Source: Rachycentron canadum
Taxonomy: Eukaryota; Chordata; Actinopteri; Carangiformes; Rachycentridae
Assembly: GCA_038496675.1 (NCBI GenBank)
Contig: CM076659.1
Coordinates: forward strand, 4,200,692 to 4,264,691
Reading direction: 5' to 3'
Length of the DNA stretch: 64,000 nt
Position numbers and translations under genes: made by a program
The notes under the pieces: generated by a model
Seen by the model: the letters and a program-made list of their open reading frames with translations, nothing else
Database searches by the model: none
What the model was told of the DNA's origin: nothing
Shown: positions 12,446 through 24,841 of the stretch, one piece after another
How positions within the stretch are numbered: the first letter of the stretch is position 1
Layout of the letters: every line of letters starts with the position of its first letter

Positions 12446-15400
12446 CCCCCCCAATCAAAAAAATGAGCAGAACTCAAGAGAGAAACTTCAAATCAGCTCT
12501 AGAACAACACAAACACGTGTGTGTAACTTTCTGTGTTGAAGTTTTCTTTGGTCATTATGGTTTACATTACAGCTGTTATCCCCTCATTACAGCGTACAGC
12601 AGTCTGTAGAGAAAAAGTGTGACGTGCATGAGTGTGTGCGAGTGCGATAGAGTGCATAAGATATACAGAACATAAGAATAATAAGACGCAAACTGAGGCC
12701 GCCACCTCACTGTGAGGCCCCTGCAGAGACGGAGATGGGAAGAGAATGAGTCACCTAGATTTTATAGGCCTGTGAACCCAGGTGTCACCCAAAGGCGCTG
12801 ACGACCAACCCACAAAATGAATGAATCATTTGAAGACCGTTGAAAACCTTAATTAAAGATGACGTTTTTATGGCATTGAGACGTTCTGCCATGATCCATT
12901 TGTGTCATTGCTTTAGACTTGTTTCCCATTTCTGCAAGAAAAGGGACTGGAAACAGCCCTTGTCTGCCTCATTCTGGCTTTATAAAAATTTAACTTTAAA
13001 ATACAAGACACAACTTTTACATGTTTTACTTTACTAGTTTAACCTCAGTCTCTTGCATATTTGATACACAGAAGATCAGAAGTTTGTGCCCCCTATAGCT
13101 CTGAACAGGATTAATGGGAGTAGAGGGAGGATTTTGTGTACTCTTCTTAATATCTACTTTCTCTCCTGCTCTTCTGTCTGTCTGAACAGATTGACCTGCT
13201 TTTTGCCAGACTGGCCTTACAATCCATTCCAGACAATCTGGACCTGAGGGGAGACTCCATCCTGAGAAACTTGGACATTCGGTGTATCCGCAGCCTTAAT
13301 GGTACAGCTCATGGCTTCTATTGGATTGTACAGATGCAGTCGAGAAGTCGATAATGACTCATGCTTCACTGATGCTCTTTTAATAAGTATAAGAATAGAC
13401 TTAGCTTGTAGTACAACACATTTTGCAGGTATGACTGTAAATAACAAGAGTTAACAGTGAAACTTGAAGCTTCTCTTTATGTGAACTTACACACAGACTG
13501 TTGTTGTGATGCCTGAAGTTTTGTCTTAATGCAGGCTGTCGAGTGACTGATGAAATTCTGTACCTGGTGCCAAACAAAGAAAACTTCAGACTGACACTGA
13601 GAGCCATCAAACTGTGGGCAAAACGTAAGTGGACTCATGGAATTTCAACTATGCTTTTACATTCTTTTTTTTTTTTTTAAATTGCATTTCTTCCCCATAA
13701 ATGGGTCTTATTCAGTTTGTCATGAGCATATAAACACTTCAGCAACAAATACAGAGAAAAGCAGTGGTCACTACCAAATATAGAAAGTGAGAGAAGAATT
13801 GAAGATAAGTTCATCTCCTGCACGTGTCTGGGTTTTGACAAACGACCACCAGTATTTCTAAGACGTCGCTGACTTGTTGTAATGTGTCCTGTGACTGTAG
13901 GTCGTGGGATCTACTCCAACATGCTGGGGTTTTTGGGTGGAGTGTCGTGGGCCATGCTGGTGGCCAGGACCTGTCAGCTCTACCCTAACGCTGTAGCTGC
14001 CACACTCGTCCACAAGTTCTTCTTGGTTTTCTCTAAATGGTGAGAATCTGGCCATTTGCAGCTCGAACAATGTTTTTTCCACTTGATGGCAGCATTTCAC
14101 AGCTTTGTACAATGCCAGTTATTGTGGGTATTAGATATTAAACCTATTTATTGACTTTGTTTGTCATTTCTTTTGTGCAGGGAGTGGCCAAATCCTGTGT
14201 TGCTGAAACAGCCTGAGGACAGTAATCTGAATTTACCTGTGTGGGATCCTAGAGTGAGTATAACATCAGTGTTATATCCAAACATCTTAATCATGTTGTT
14301 ATTCGCCCGTTTATTATCCGAGTTGCTGTGCAGACACAGGAAACACTATCTGGACAGAGTTAAACTACTGAGTTTTGAAAAGATTGTTTGGTATTTAACA
14401 GTTAGCTCAACAGACAGAGAACAGGTACATTTATTTTTTTCTTATTTCATGTCTCCCCGCTCCTCTGCACTTATGTGACCGCGACATTGATCGGGTCCCC
14501 CCCCATCATGAGTCCCAATGCTCTTAACTCTGCTCGGAGGAGGCTTCCCAGAGCAGCCTGGAGCAAGGAAGAATTCCTACCTGGACACCTTTTATCCCTC
14601 CAATAAAAATGCATTAGCAATTGAATAGCACGACATTTGAATGTTTGGGTTTTTTTGTTTTTGTTTTTTTTCCAAGGCCAGGCCATCGATTATATATATT
14701 TATTTTGACTTTAGCCTTGTTTTTCCTGTTTTTCATAATAATATCATAAACTATCCTCTCCCAAACTAATTTGTCTATTGCATTAACTGAAAACCGTCTA
14801 GACATTGAAATCTCTGTCATGTTTGTTGTGTCCCTTCAGCAATAAACACATTTTATTCGTCTATTGTTGTTGTTTCCGTTCAGTCACAGTAAGGCCAACT
14901 GTCACTGCGCAATGGACAGAAAGTATTGTATATAGGTATAGTTTATAAAGTCCCGAAGGTTTAGGCTACTTAATTATTTGTGTTTACTATGAGAAATTCA
15001 TAGTTGTCATCGAACAAAATTAAGAAGAAATTCACTTGTGGTTGTGTATGTACCTGCTGATGCTGGTCAAGCACTTCGCATTAGGGCTCAGTGTACACGT
15101 GTAATTTTCAAAATAAAATGATTAAAGCTAATAACACTGACAGTGGAGATGGGGCTCTTATTGTTTAACCTGTTCTTCACATTTCAAGTACAAACTGTAA
15201 GGAAGGACCCACAACAGGTGATCCAGCTGGGCAGCATCATCAGTAACTGTTACACTTCAGAAAATCTTTCAAGGACATCCTTCCTTGCTTCATCCTTCCT
15301 TGCGTCAATTCAGGAAAAATGGAAATGGGAGTAATGAAGACAGCAGAGTGAATTTGGGGCTGGAACCATGTCTGTGAGGAATGTGCACACTTGGTGTCAC

Positions 15401-18400
15401 AGTGCCTTTCAGCGGGTGGTTGTGAAGTTGCCGCGCTTGTTCAGTTTTGCGTCTGGTGTTTGCTCACATGTTGGCGAAGGCTCCTTCCTGCTGTGAAACC
15501 AATCTTGGTCCCCTGTGCCGTGTTTTCAGGTGAACCCTTCAGACAGATACCACTTGATGCCCATCATCACACCTGCCTATCCCCAGCAGAACTCCACGTA
15601 CAACGTCTCCACGTCAACACGCACCATCATGAGCGAGGAGTTCAAATATGGTAATACAGAAAACACAAAGCAAACAAAATGTGTATCAAACACCTGTTGG
15701 CTTTTTGTTTAGTTTGTCTAGTTTTCCCAAAGACGGTGGTTGACATGTTTTCGCTTCTTTCAGTTCTTAGTTGAAGTATTTAATTGTCTGTGTATCTGTC
15801 ATGAACAGGCCTCAGCGTCACAGATGAGATTCTTCAGGGAAAAGCAGAATGGTCCAAACTCTTTGAGCCGCCCAGCTTCTTCCAAAAATACAAGTAGGTG
15901 TTGAATTTTCCACACAAAGGCTTGATGGGGAGACATTTTATTGACCAAATCAACATGGATAAAACACACAGAGCTGTTTTACTTACTTAAAAAATTGCTT
16001 AATAATATATATAAATATGTGGAAAGAGGCTGTTTGTGTGATATCAACAGTTTTGGCAGAACACACACTGGAAAGCCCCTTTACAACTGGCCAGAAAACA
16101 CACTAAGACCCACTAATGTCGGGCTTTTGTCTGTAATGGAAAGTGCTGAAATCGACATCCAGACCTGGGTCAAGTGACTCTGCAGTAGACAGAGGTATTT
16201 ATCGGCTGCAGCTCTCTGCACTGATATAAATACCCAGATGAACCTGCTAATTTTCACCCCTTCTCCTGCTGTAACAGACACAGACCTCTAACCTGTGCAG
16301 AACAGTGCTGTTAAACCAGACACAACACAGTTAAACTTTCCTCTGAGAGTGAGATACATCTCAGAAATAACTTTCAAAATCACTGATCGAAGCTCACAAA
16401 TCAAAGCAAAGGGTATAACTGTGCAGTTCAAACTAAAACTGAGTTATTCCAGTTAATTTTTTTCACCTGACTCAACATGTTGTTCTCACTTCTTGTGGAT
16501 TTGACAGATTTGACTCATACTAACTGCAGTCGACTCATTTTATTTCTTGAAGTTCCTCCAAAACAGCTCAAGTACAACAACATGTGCTTTCTGTCCAATT
16601 CTTTTGGTTTAGCACAACACAAGTCTTGATTGGTTCAGATCATTATGCCAGCTCAGTAGTTCTGCAACCATCAGTGATTGTGCTGAGGGTTTTTACTAAG
16701 TTAAATGACACTGAAGCTGGTTTTCATCATAAATACACATAGATATGATCAATTAAATGTCCTTTTTTTTTGTTTTGTGCTGCAGGCATTATATAGTTCT
16801 GACTGCCAGTGCATCCACAGAAGAAAACCACTTAGAATGGTGAGTGTTAAAGAATGGGATTTCTTGTAGGTTTGAAACCTCCTTTTATAGTGTTTACACT
16901 GCATTGGATAATTTTACCTGAGCCAACTGGTGCAGTCCTGGACCATTACTGGGTGAATTTCAATTGTATTTACATTAGAGTTCAGCAAATCCTGTCAACA
17001 ATAATAAGTAATAAATAGTAATAAAGAAACAGATAGAACCCAACAAGTGACCAGGAAATTGTGCAGAATCACTGAGTAACACATCCTGATGTTTCCCCTC
17101 AGGATCGGTCTGGTGGAGTCGAAGATCCGCGTTCTTGTGGGGAACCTGGAGAGGAATGAGTACATCACCCTGGCTCATGTCAACCCCCAGTCCTTCCCCG
17201 GGTCCAAAGAGAACCGGAACGAGTGAGTCCGTTTTTATCTGTCTGAGACAGCTGACTGAGACAGTTCAGAGATAGAAAAAAAGTTCTGCTCATCAATAAT
17301 CAAACATTTATTACTAATTACTAATAGTAAGATATCTACCTGTTGTTGGTGTGTGTGTGTGTACTGCTGGTGCAAGTCTGTGAGTTGTGAACCCATTGTT
17401 GCTAAAGGCAGAGTTATTGAACAGGTACATGGGATTGTTTGACTGCAGTTTTGAGAGAACTGTAAAAGTTTGCAATGCATTTCTTCCTCCTTACTCGCTC
17501 GACCATCACATACGTGAATCAACTTAAAACATCAGCAAAAACCAGCATAAAATAAACACGAGTCACAGATTAGTTTCACCCTGAATCTTTCTGCAACAGA
17601 AACGACTTTGTGTCCATGTGGTTCATCGGGATTATCTTCAAGAAAGTGGAGAATGCAGAGAGTGTGAACATTGACCTGACGTACGACATCCAGTCTTTCA
17701 CAGACACTGGTGAGTCTGTCACATCACTTATCGTTTTCTGTGGGTGGCTGTGGAAGCACCTCGTCACAGATAAAAAAGGCAACACCATATACTGTGCTCT
17801 GCAGCCTCTTAACCGTAGCATGTCATGTTGGTCTCTGCAGTGTACAGACAAGCCAACAATATCAATATGCTGAAGGAGGGGATGAAGATTGAAGCAACAC
17901 ATGTAAAGAAGAAACAGCTGCACCAGTATCTTCCTCCTGAACTAGTGCAGAAGAAGAAGAGGGTGAGATATCATCCTGTGCATGATGGGACAATCATTTT
18001 TAGATTCATTGTGGTTATTGCCCTAATATTTTTCCTCTTTGCGCCCTTTCTCTTTTCTGCAGAGCATAGCAGAGTTGAACCGTAGCTCTAATGGCGGGAG
18101 CTCGAAGCGGATCTCCCTGGACAGCAGTCATCTGGACAGCTCCAGAGACACAGACTCGGGGACTCCCTTTAGCTCCCCAGCCAGCAAACCATCTAAACCT
18201 GCATCTGACACCGATGATAGGTATGATATACTTGTTTCATGTTTTTCCTGTGCTGCTGTCGTTCTGCACATCCAACCTTCACACTGCTGCTCGCTCATAT
18301 TTTTCTCTTCTGCCTCCACACCTGCTACTTCTTCATTTGTACCCCCAGGTCTTTACAATGACTGGGCTCAAATCTACAACACCACACTGAGTAAACTTTT

Positions 18401-20931
18401 ACCTTCTGTCTCTGTATTTTCCAGTGTCAGCCCCCCCAAGAAACTTTTTGTGGAAGGCTCCCCGGCACCCAGTGCAGCACCCAGTGCAGCACCCAGTGCA
18501 GAACCCAGTGCAGCACCCAGTGCAGCACCCAGTGCAGCACCCGTTGCAGAACCCAGTGCAGCACCAGCTGCTAAAGACCAGGGCATGTCCATCCCTGTCA
18601 TTGGCTCAGGTGAGTTTTCCATTGACTGATACACAGATATGTTAAGTATAGAAAAGTAAAGTAATTTTCCTTTCTCTTTTAGGCTGTTTAATATTTAGTA
18701 ATTGCACAGTGGTATATTAAAATGAATGGACCTTGCCACCACATATATACATAATAATAAATTCAAAATCTTTAAATCTGGAGAACAATATCAAAGAATA
18801 GGGGGCATGCTGATATCGGAAAGGTTGAAATCGTGTCCTTTGTTATTCTGGAGAACCTCCAGTTAAAGCAAAGCCTCCTTCCCCAACAGCCAGCACCTCT
18901 GTCACCACAGCGGTGAGCAGCAGTGTTAAGCCCAACGCCACCAGCAGCCCCAGAGAGGAGCCCAACGGCCTGGAGGACTCCGTCAATGGAGCTGCTGCCA
19001 AGAGACCTCACTCACCTACACAAGAGGACCTGGCCAAGAGGCACAAAGATGCAGAGGTAAGAAGGTTATCAGTTCAGGGCAGGAGTTACAGTATAGATGT
19101 GTTTTGAATACATAGATTTAAACTTAAGGGCATATTTAATGGGATTTATTGTAAATGTCATGCAGAGTAAAAGTTGTCTTTGTTGCAGGTGGTGTCTAAT
19201 GATGACTCTATATTTAAAGAGCCATATCCACCAGCCTCTGACTCCTGTACACATGGAGAAGGACCTAATATAGTAGGTGTAATCTACTCGTATCTCCTTT
19301 TATTAACTGATGTATATAAAATCAAAAATGAATAAAAATGAAAATTTATTTTTATATTTTGTGTCTTCATCATTAGACCCCTCTTTCTGGATCAAAGGCT
19401 AAGCCCATTCCAACCATCGATACCTCAAGAACACAGGTAACTTTGTAAACCATGAGCTCCATTTTATGCCTGAATGGTTTGATTTTCATCAACATCAGGA
19501 AATGACTTACTCTATTTCATAAATCTTTGGCAAAGCAGTTGTCAATGACTTCATGTGATAATTGTCATGTGTTCTTACTTCAGAGACTTCCCAGCATGGA
19601 GTTGCCAGACGCCTCCTCGCCGCTCCCAGCCAGCAACAGCTGTCGAGTTGTGAAAAATTCAATTAAACTGGCCCTCAATCGCCACAAGTGAGTCTCGGCT
19701 ATTATTCCAGCAGCAACAGGGCAATTGAAAGTGTTGGTGTTATTTAATTGTCCGTTTATGGTGTTTAATTTACTTGTGCGCTCCAATGTCGTGCAGCATC
19801 ACACCTCCCAAGCCCCCAGTGTTTGAGGACACCCTCACCACTAACACTCCTCCTGCCAGTGAAGAGAAGGGCATGTCCATTCCTGTCATTGGCTCAAGTG
19901 AGTATCTGTTTTTCATCAGGTCATCAAGATGCTCAGCACTATTATTTTTCCCAATCTTAACATTGTCGAGAGAAACTGGTGACAAAAATATGTATTTTGC
20001 AAAAACATAACAAGAAAGTGTTTGAGTTTTTATAGGAAGGAGTGAGTTCACCCACAGTATTTAACTGAGCAAGTGAGTCAGTCAAGATGGAATTACACTT
20101 CTCGTAAGTGAATTTAAGCCTGGTAGGGCATTATGGGTAACTAAGTGGGTCACAACTCACACCTCCCAAAACTCAAGTACATAATGTGCAGACCTGCCAG
20201 CAGCTTCAGTGGTTAATTCAGCTTTTGTTTGGAGGTAGGCTTGTTAATCAGTTTCCTACCACAGTAACCATGGTAACTCTACACAACAAGGTTTTGTTTT
20301 TTTTTGTTTTTTTTTTTACAAACCTTAGGTGACTAAAATGTGACTAAAGTGAAACTGAAACGTGTTTTTCTGCAGACCATAATTATGGACTGTATATAAA
20401 AATGGACATAGACTCCGGGGCTGAAAAGTGAAGCCTTGCATTTCCTTTGCCTTGAAAAATAGGAATCTAATGCAACACGATACAAATAAATATTCAAAAG
20501 CTATCAAACAACCAGATAGCTGCTGCAATGTGAACTAAAGCACTATCATAGGTCCATTGTTTAACTCGCAGTGATTCTCTTTGTTCTCAGTGAAGGGAAA
20601 AGGCTTTGCAGGTTAAAAGGGTGGGGTTATATAACTTCATAGGTGTGGTATGAAGGTGTGGATTAGGATGCCAGGTGATTCCAGGCAAGTTATTAAACTT
20701 GTGATTGAACATCCGCAATGACCAGTATTGTTGTACGCTCTGTTTGTCCCTGTAGAACATGTGGCATCCAAACACGTGGCGCCCCCCGTCGGCAGCTCCA
20801 TCCCCACATTAGTGAGCAGAGGAGCCGACCCACTGAACGGAGCAGCCTCCAAGAGACCCCACTCCCCCTCTTTGGAGGAGCAGGCCAAGAGGCTGAAGGA
20901 AACAGAGAAGGCCAGAATCCACATAGCTTGA
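6792..20931 (+). CDS. papolg: poly(A) polymerase gamma-type (long splice form)
   Basis: Nuclear template-independent poly(A) polymerase adding poly(A) tails to pre-mRNA. Exons: 6792-6808, 7568-7726, 8116-8182, 8314-8395, 10877-10986, 11720-11773, 13190-13301, 13535-13624, 13901-14039, 14181-14253, 15530-15650, 15809-15893, 16786-16839, 17103-17222, 17600-17709, 17841-17962, 18063-18220, 18425-18609, 18890-19056, 19189-19272, 19377-19436, 19584-19687, 19797-19897, 20756-20931 (849 residues). The start MKEMS comes from a 17-nt first coding exon and matches my memory of human PAPOLG. The nucleotidyltransferase motif FGSYRLGVHTKGADIDAL gives catalytic Asp111 and Asp113, with Asp165 in FDGIEID. 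The catalytic, central and RNA-binding region ends near residue 505, followed by a Ser/Pro-rich tail with the NLS-like KRPHSPTQEDLAKRHKD. FFQSFFEKLK and WFIGIIFKKVENAESVN favour gamma over alpha. Skipping the last splice gives the canonical 758-residue end (see 19584-19691). Confidence 0.92.
18466..18568 (+). repeat. papolg: 12-bp tandem repeat coding (PSAA)n in papolg
   Basis: About eight copies of a CCCAGTGCAGCA unit, some with GAA or GTT variants, encode PSAAPSAAPSAEP-type sequence in the exon 18425-18609. The unit is a multiple of three, so length changes keep the frame. It lies in the disordered C-terminal tail, just before GMSIPVIGS. Confidence 0.9.
19584..19691 (+). other. papolg: papolg canonical terminal exon with stop inside donor
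   Basis: Read through, this exon ends KNSIKLALNRHK followed by TGA at 19689-19691, close to the human PAPOLG ending NSIRLTLNR. The same bases (CACAA|GTGAGT) form a strong donor at 19688. Splicing there removes the stop and joins in frame to 19797. The unspliced form gives 758 residues. An ATTAAA at 20692-20697 could serve a short transcript, but that is inference. Confidence 0.75.
19797..20931 (+). other. papolg: duplicated C-terminal exons of papolg (exons 23-24)
   Basis: Exon 19797-19897 ends EKGMSIPVIGS, echoing DQGMSIPVIGS of exon 18425-18609. Exon 20756-20931 carries NGAASKRPHSPSLEEQAKR, echoing NGAAAKRPHSPTQEDLAKR of exon 18890-19056. The intron phases also match: both first exons begin in phase 2 and end in phase 1. 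Human PAPOLG, as remembered, has one copy before its C-terminus. An internal exon-pair duplication placed after the canonical end explains this best. Confidence 0.8.
20383..20440. repeat. dispersed repeat fragment (papolg last intron)
   Basis: The segment reading GGACTGTATATAAAAATGG, then GACTCCGGGGCTG and AAGTGAAGCC, resembles parts of 58285-58490 and 29188-29350. It looks like a truncated member of a short non-autonomous fish repeat family. Confidence 0.6.
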
Positions 20932-22269
20932 ACACACGGCCGATAAGACTGGATCCATATACACACACAGAGGTGGGGCTTTACACTGAAGTCAAACGCC
21001 GAGACGGTGACTTCACACAGGGACAGGGAGTGTGTTCGGTCTCGAGAGTGAAGCAGCAGGACGGACACCTCAGCTCAAATCTTCAGAGATTACAGATTTG
21101 CCAGTGGATAGGTGATTTGGTCAATGTTGTCTGTGCCCTCTGTCACACTCACAACCAGAGGGCGTTTAACACACCTTTACGGAGCTATGACATGAGAACT
21201 AAAGCAACAGTTTTTTACTCATCTTGTCCCTCAGTATTTGAAAATGCTCACTGCAATGATAGAAAATGAGCTGTTTTTCTTTTGATCCCCCCCCCCCCCC
21301 CCTTTTTTTTCCCAGTTAACATATTTTAAAACAGCCCAAAACGTTAAACGGCGCTCGCTACACACACTTGCAGGTGTATGCAGTTTTTTTTTTTTTTTTG
21401 TTCCTCTCTTCCTTTTCTCCCAAACAGAAACCTGTACAGTAAATGTTGATGTACATAACTTTTTTTGTCTTAAAAGAAAAAGCAAAAGATTACTGTTAAG
21501 TCTTTTGACTGTTCTATTGTAGTTTTATCTAAAAAGGAAAAAAAAATGTTTAAAAAATTGTAATTTCTTGTTTTTCTCTACTGCTTGTCCAACAAATGTG
21601 TCTCCAGCCCTGGATATTTTTTGTAAACATTGTATAGGTTTGGATACTTGCAGGGAGGATTTATCGAGGGTTTGCTTATGACAGAAATCACAACCACGAC
21701 TCTTTGGGCCTCCCGTGACTACCCAAAGAGGACTCCAGGGTAGCATCGGACCTGCTGTGCGAAGGTGATCATACACGCCTAGTGACATCAGTGCTTCTCA
21801 GGTGCCAGTAAGAGCCAGAAAATCCACCTCACGACAACAGGAAACACGCCAAGCATTTTCTGGAAATACTGAAATGGGGCCAGAAGCTTTTTCAGTCATG
21901 GTTTAGTTCTGGGAAGGATTTGGACAGAGCATTGGAAGAACCATATCGAGATGCTACACTAATCCTTCTGTTCAGTAGCTTCAGTGTCGCTGTCTCATGC
22001 CTATTGTTCGTCTTGGATTAAAAGAGAAGGTTGACGAGTTTTCTGATTACGTATCGTGGTGTGTCAGATAAGTGTGGTTGGCACAAAAAAAAAAAAAGAA
22101 AAAAAAAAGTGAGCGCTGGACAGGTCACAAGAGAGCTGTCACAAGTAAGTGTTTAAATATTGGTTTTGTGTACGTACCTGTGATTGACAGATTGTCTGAC
22201 AACTCAAATTATCCTGCAGTCCATCAGGAAGACTAAATAACAGATTTGTTCAGGATGCTGTTTGACACC

Positions 22270-22297
22270 CCCCACCACCACCACCACCACCACCACT
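22270..22297. repeat. (CCA)n trinucleotide repeat
   Basis: A short run of CCA units within the papolg 3'UTR. Open frames across it are low complexity and are not supported as genes. Confidence 0.9.
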
Positions 22298-23810
22298 TCA
22301 CCGTGGTTCCATTTGCTAGTGAAGTCCGATCATGACAAAGCAAAGTCCTGGTTTTTCGTGTTTCATGTCCATGAAAGAGTTTGTGGTGCTTTTGTGAAAA
22401 AAAAAATGGTTCGAAGCTTTTCTGAAGAGTTGTGCTGGTTTGTGTGTGTGCGTGTGTATATGCATGCATGCGTATGTGGTTGACTGTGTGTGAGCGCGCA
22501 TGCATTAGACGGTTTATGTGCTGGAGAGAGATGGAATTCCCTTCGTTTTGGGTGTTAGCCCTCTGCGCCTCCTGTGGAGGTTCTTAAAAGGCATCTCCTA
22601 GGGCCACAGGTGGGGGGTCAGGAGACAACTTAATCCTGCCTTTGGCCCCAACCCTCCATCTTTATAGTCTGAAGCTGGATTTCTTTGTGTTGGTCTTCAG
22701 CACACAGGTTCAATGTATACAACAAAGTGTAAAGTGATGCTAAAGAAGCGCCCTCTTCATCGGAGCAGGTAGTGAGTTGGGACACAGGCTCTTTTTCCAG
22801 CATCAGTTTCCCCAACTAAATGTACAGAGAACATTTTTTTCAAAAGGCATATTCTTCATTATTGGGGGTTTTCTTATCACTTTATTTATATTTGCATATT
22901 TGTACCATGTGATCTTTTTTTTAATAGCATTCATAGCAGGTAGGTCTTTTTTGAATGAAATCTGCACCACTCTGTTTCAGACAACTCATGTTTTGCTGTT
23001 CAGAAACATTTAACAAAACAGGTCATTTAGATGTTTGTTTCTAAAATGTATTGAAAGGGTATTTTTGTATGTGTTTATCACTTCCTTTAAACGAATCTGG
23101 TCCACCAATTAAACCCCTAAAAAACTACTCCGGTGTCTGTCTTTTTGTGTCTTTGTGTGTATTTTTACACAGCTACACTTGCTGTACTGCACTAATGGAG
23201 GGAGTTTTTTTTTTTATACCTTTTTTTGGTATTATAGCTATACTCATGGATTATAGCATCGATACATTTCACTTGCCTGAACTGATGGTGGCCCTAATTG
23301 GAGCCACTGCAACCCCACAATGAATTGATGTCAAAATGAAGATGACGCAGCATAAACGAACTACTTCATTTCATCATCCAGCTGATTGACCCTGTCAGTG
23401 CCGATGTGTGACACAGCCAGCAGGTGAAAACAACGCCTGAGTATTCATAACCTTTATCTCAGGAGGCCCCTGATGAATTTAAGGTGGAGCAGATGATTTT
23501 GAATTGTGTAACCCATGAGGCACATCAGAGAAAGTCCCTTCGATTACCTCAGTTTATTGGCTGACTGTTGGAAAGGCATGTGGACTGTTGCAGCCCCCCC
23601 CACACACACACACACATATCTTTCATTCTTTCATGTGTTATTTATTTCAAACACCATGTACCTGTTCTTTTTTTTTTCTTTCTTGTACTCGTTTCATGTT
23701 TTAGTATGAAAATGTAACACCAAATGGTCTCGTGTCCCTCTTTCTTCAGAAGCACTTTTAAAGTACTTTAACCCCACCCCTGCAAACCCTCGGCCACCGG
23801 CGGACCCCTT

Positions 23811-23889
23811 GACCCCCTCACACAGCCCAGTGATGGAGCAGCATCAGGTCTCCTGATGCTGCTCCATCACTGGGCTGTGTGAGGGGGTC
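23811..23889. repeat. papolg: perfect 38-bp inverted repeat (hairpin), 3-nt loop
   Basis: The left arm 23811-23848 (GACCCCCTCACACAGCCCAG...) and the right arm 23852-23889 are exact reverse complements separated by TCT. The hairpin is inside the papolg 3'UTR and would fold into a long uninterrupted stem in the transcript. A third partial copy follows at 23891-23936. Confidence 0.95.
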
Positions 23890-23890
23890 T

Positions 23891-23936
23891 CCTGATGCTG
23901 CTCCATCACTGGGCTGTGTGATGGAGCAGCATCAGG
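23891..23936. repeat. papolg: second inverted repeat, 16-bp arms
   Basis: CCTGATGCTGCTCCAT at 23891-23906 pairs with ATGGAGCAGCATCAGG at 23921-23936 around a 14-nt loop. Its left 30 bases repeat the right arm of the preceding hairpin, so the three segments form a fold-back series. Confidence 0.9.
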
Positions 23937-24125
23937 TCTCCTGTCCCCTCCACCTCAGCACAATGTAACTGTAACACATCATGCAGCTACATTGTCATAT
24001 TGCATTTGCAGTTAATATATTTTGTTTGTGAAATAATTTTTAATGATTTTTTTTCCTTATTTATATTGTATTCATCGTTTATTTTACGTCTATTGTTTCT
24101 CATAAACTTTTCGTTTTGGGTTTAA

Positions 24126-24131
24126 AATAAA
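24126..24131 (+). terminator. papolg: probable papolg polyadenylation signal
   Basis: AATAAA in an AT-rich context after the long UTR and before the inverted gene pair. This is the first canonical hexamer I noticed after the papolg stop codon. The cleavage site is not determined. Confidence 0.55.
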
Positions 24132-24265
24132 AGAAAAATCACAAAGACAAAGCTATGCAGTTTCTGTGTGCGTGTATGAACATTGGTAGTGAAACTGACA
24201 TCGATACAAGGGGGTCGCCAGCTCAAATTGGTCAGTGGGTGTTTGAGTCCCGACGTGGGATCTAC

Positions 24266-24493
24266 CAGACTCCATTGACAAAAACGGTCATTTTACCCCA
24301 CGAAACAATGAATTTATTTCTCCACTGTTTAGTTTACTTGCGCAATTGTTCAATACTTTTACTCAGGTGAAGAATCTAAATACTTTTCCCATCACTGAAA
24401 GTATCACAATAACACAAACAAAGGCGGTGATGGACCAGTAAACTGTTTGTTGTGCGACATAAAATTACCGTTTTTGTAAATTGAGTCTTGTTC
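24266..24493. mobile_element. small MITE-like element with ~28-bp inverted ends
   Basis: The left end, reading GACTCCATTGACAAAAACGG, is the imperfect reverse complement of 24464-24493 (ATTACCGTTTTTGTAAATTG). It is about 225 bp with no coding capacity. One arm of the same sequence is found alone at 29072-29102 beside the second gene of the inverted pair. Confidence 0.5.
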
Positions 24494-24583
24494 TTTTTCA
24501 TGAAACAGTCATGTCGACTATTGATCCTCAAGAAAATCCAATCCATCCTGTGGCCACATATCCACTTCTGATCGATTCAGAGG

Positions 24584-24841
24584 TAAACACCGTGTTGTCA
24601 AAGCTCGTGTGTGTCTGTGTGTGAGACAGAATTATGAATGAAATTAATTAGAGTCACGTGCGCATGCGCAATGTCTTGCAACGTTTGAGCGTGTGTGACG
24701 TAACGTCCGCGTCACAATCTAGATGACGCATCAATTTGGCTTTAATCTCAACTTGTCAAATCAGGGTCACATGTATGTGACGTCATCTATAGTTTCCCAG
24801 GTTGAAGAATATTCGACTCAAACATCCACCAGAAACTGAAC
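24584..24841 (+). promoter_or_regulatory. promoter of the plus-strand unrecognised gene
   Basis: A palindromic NRF1-type site TGCGCATGCGCA lies at 24659-24670 and overlaps a CACGTG E-box. A full CRE, TGACGTCA, lies at 24778-24785, 64 bp before the ATG, with TGACGTAA-like and GCGTCAC elements between. The block is strongly conserved, inverted, at 28589-28790. The motifs are seen; promoter activity is inferred. Confidence 0.55.

Larger units (their letters stand above)
20932..24150 (+). other. papolg: papolg 3'UTR
   Basis: About 3.2 kb without a supported gene lies between the papolg stop and an AATAAA near 24126. It contains C and T homopolymers (21287-21311), a (CCA)n run near 22270-22297, CA/TG stretches and the hairpin at 23811-23889. 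The UTR assignment rests on the absence of another promoter or gene and on the downstream signal. Confidence 0.6.

Noticed and set aside
6792..20931. papola (alpha) as the identity of the polymerase
   Set aside because: FFQSFFEKLK, ENAESVNIDLTYD and the KRPHSP tail fit gamma better than alpha as I remember them.
20637..21269. Open frames of 143 and 183 residues on both strands
   Set aside because: They overlap the last papolg exon in other frames; the papolg frame is supported by homology.
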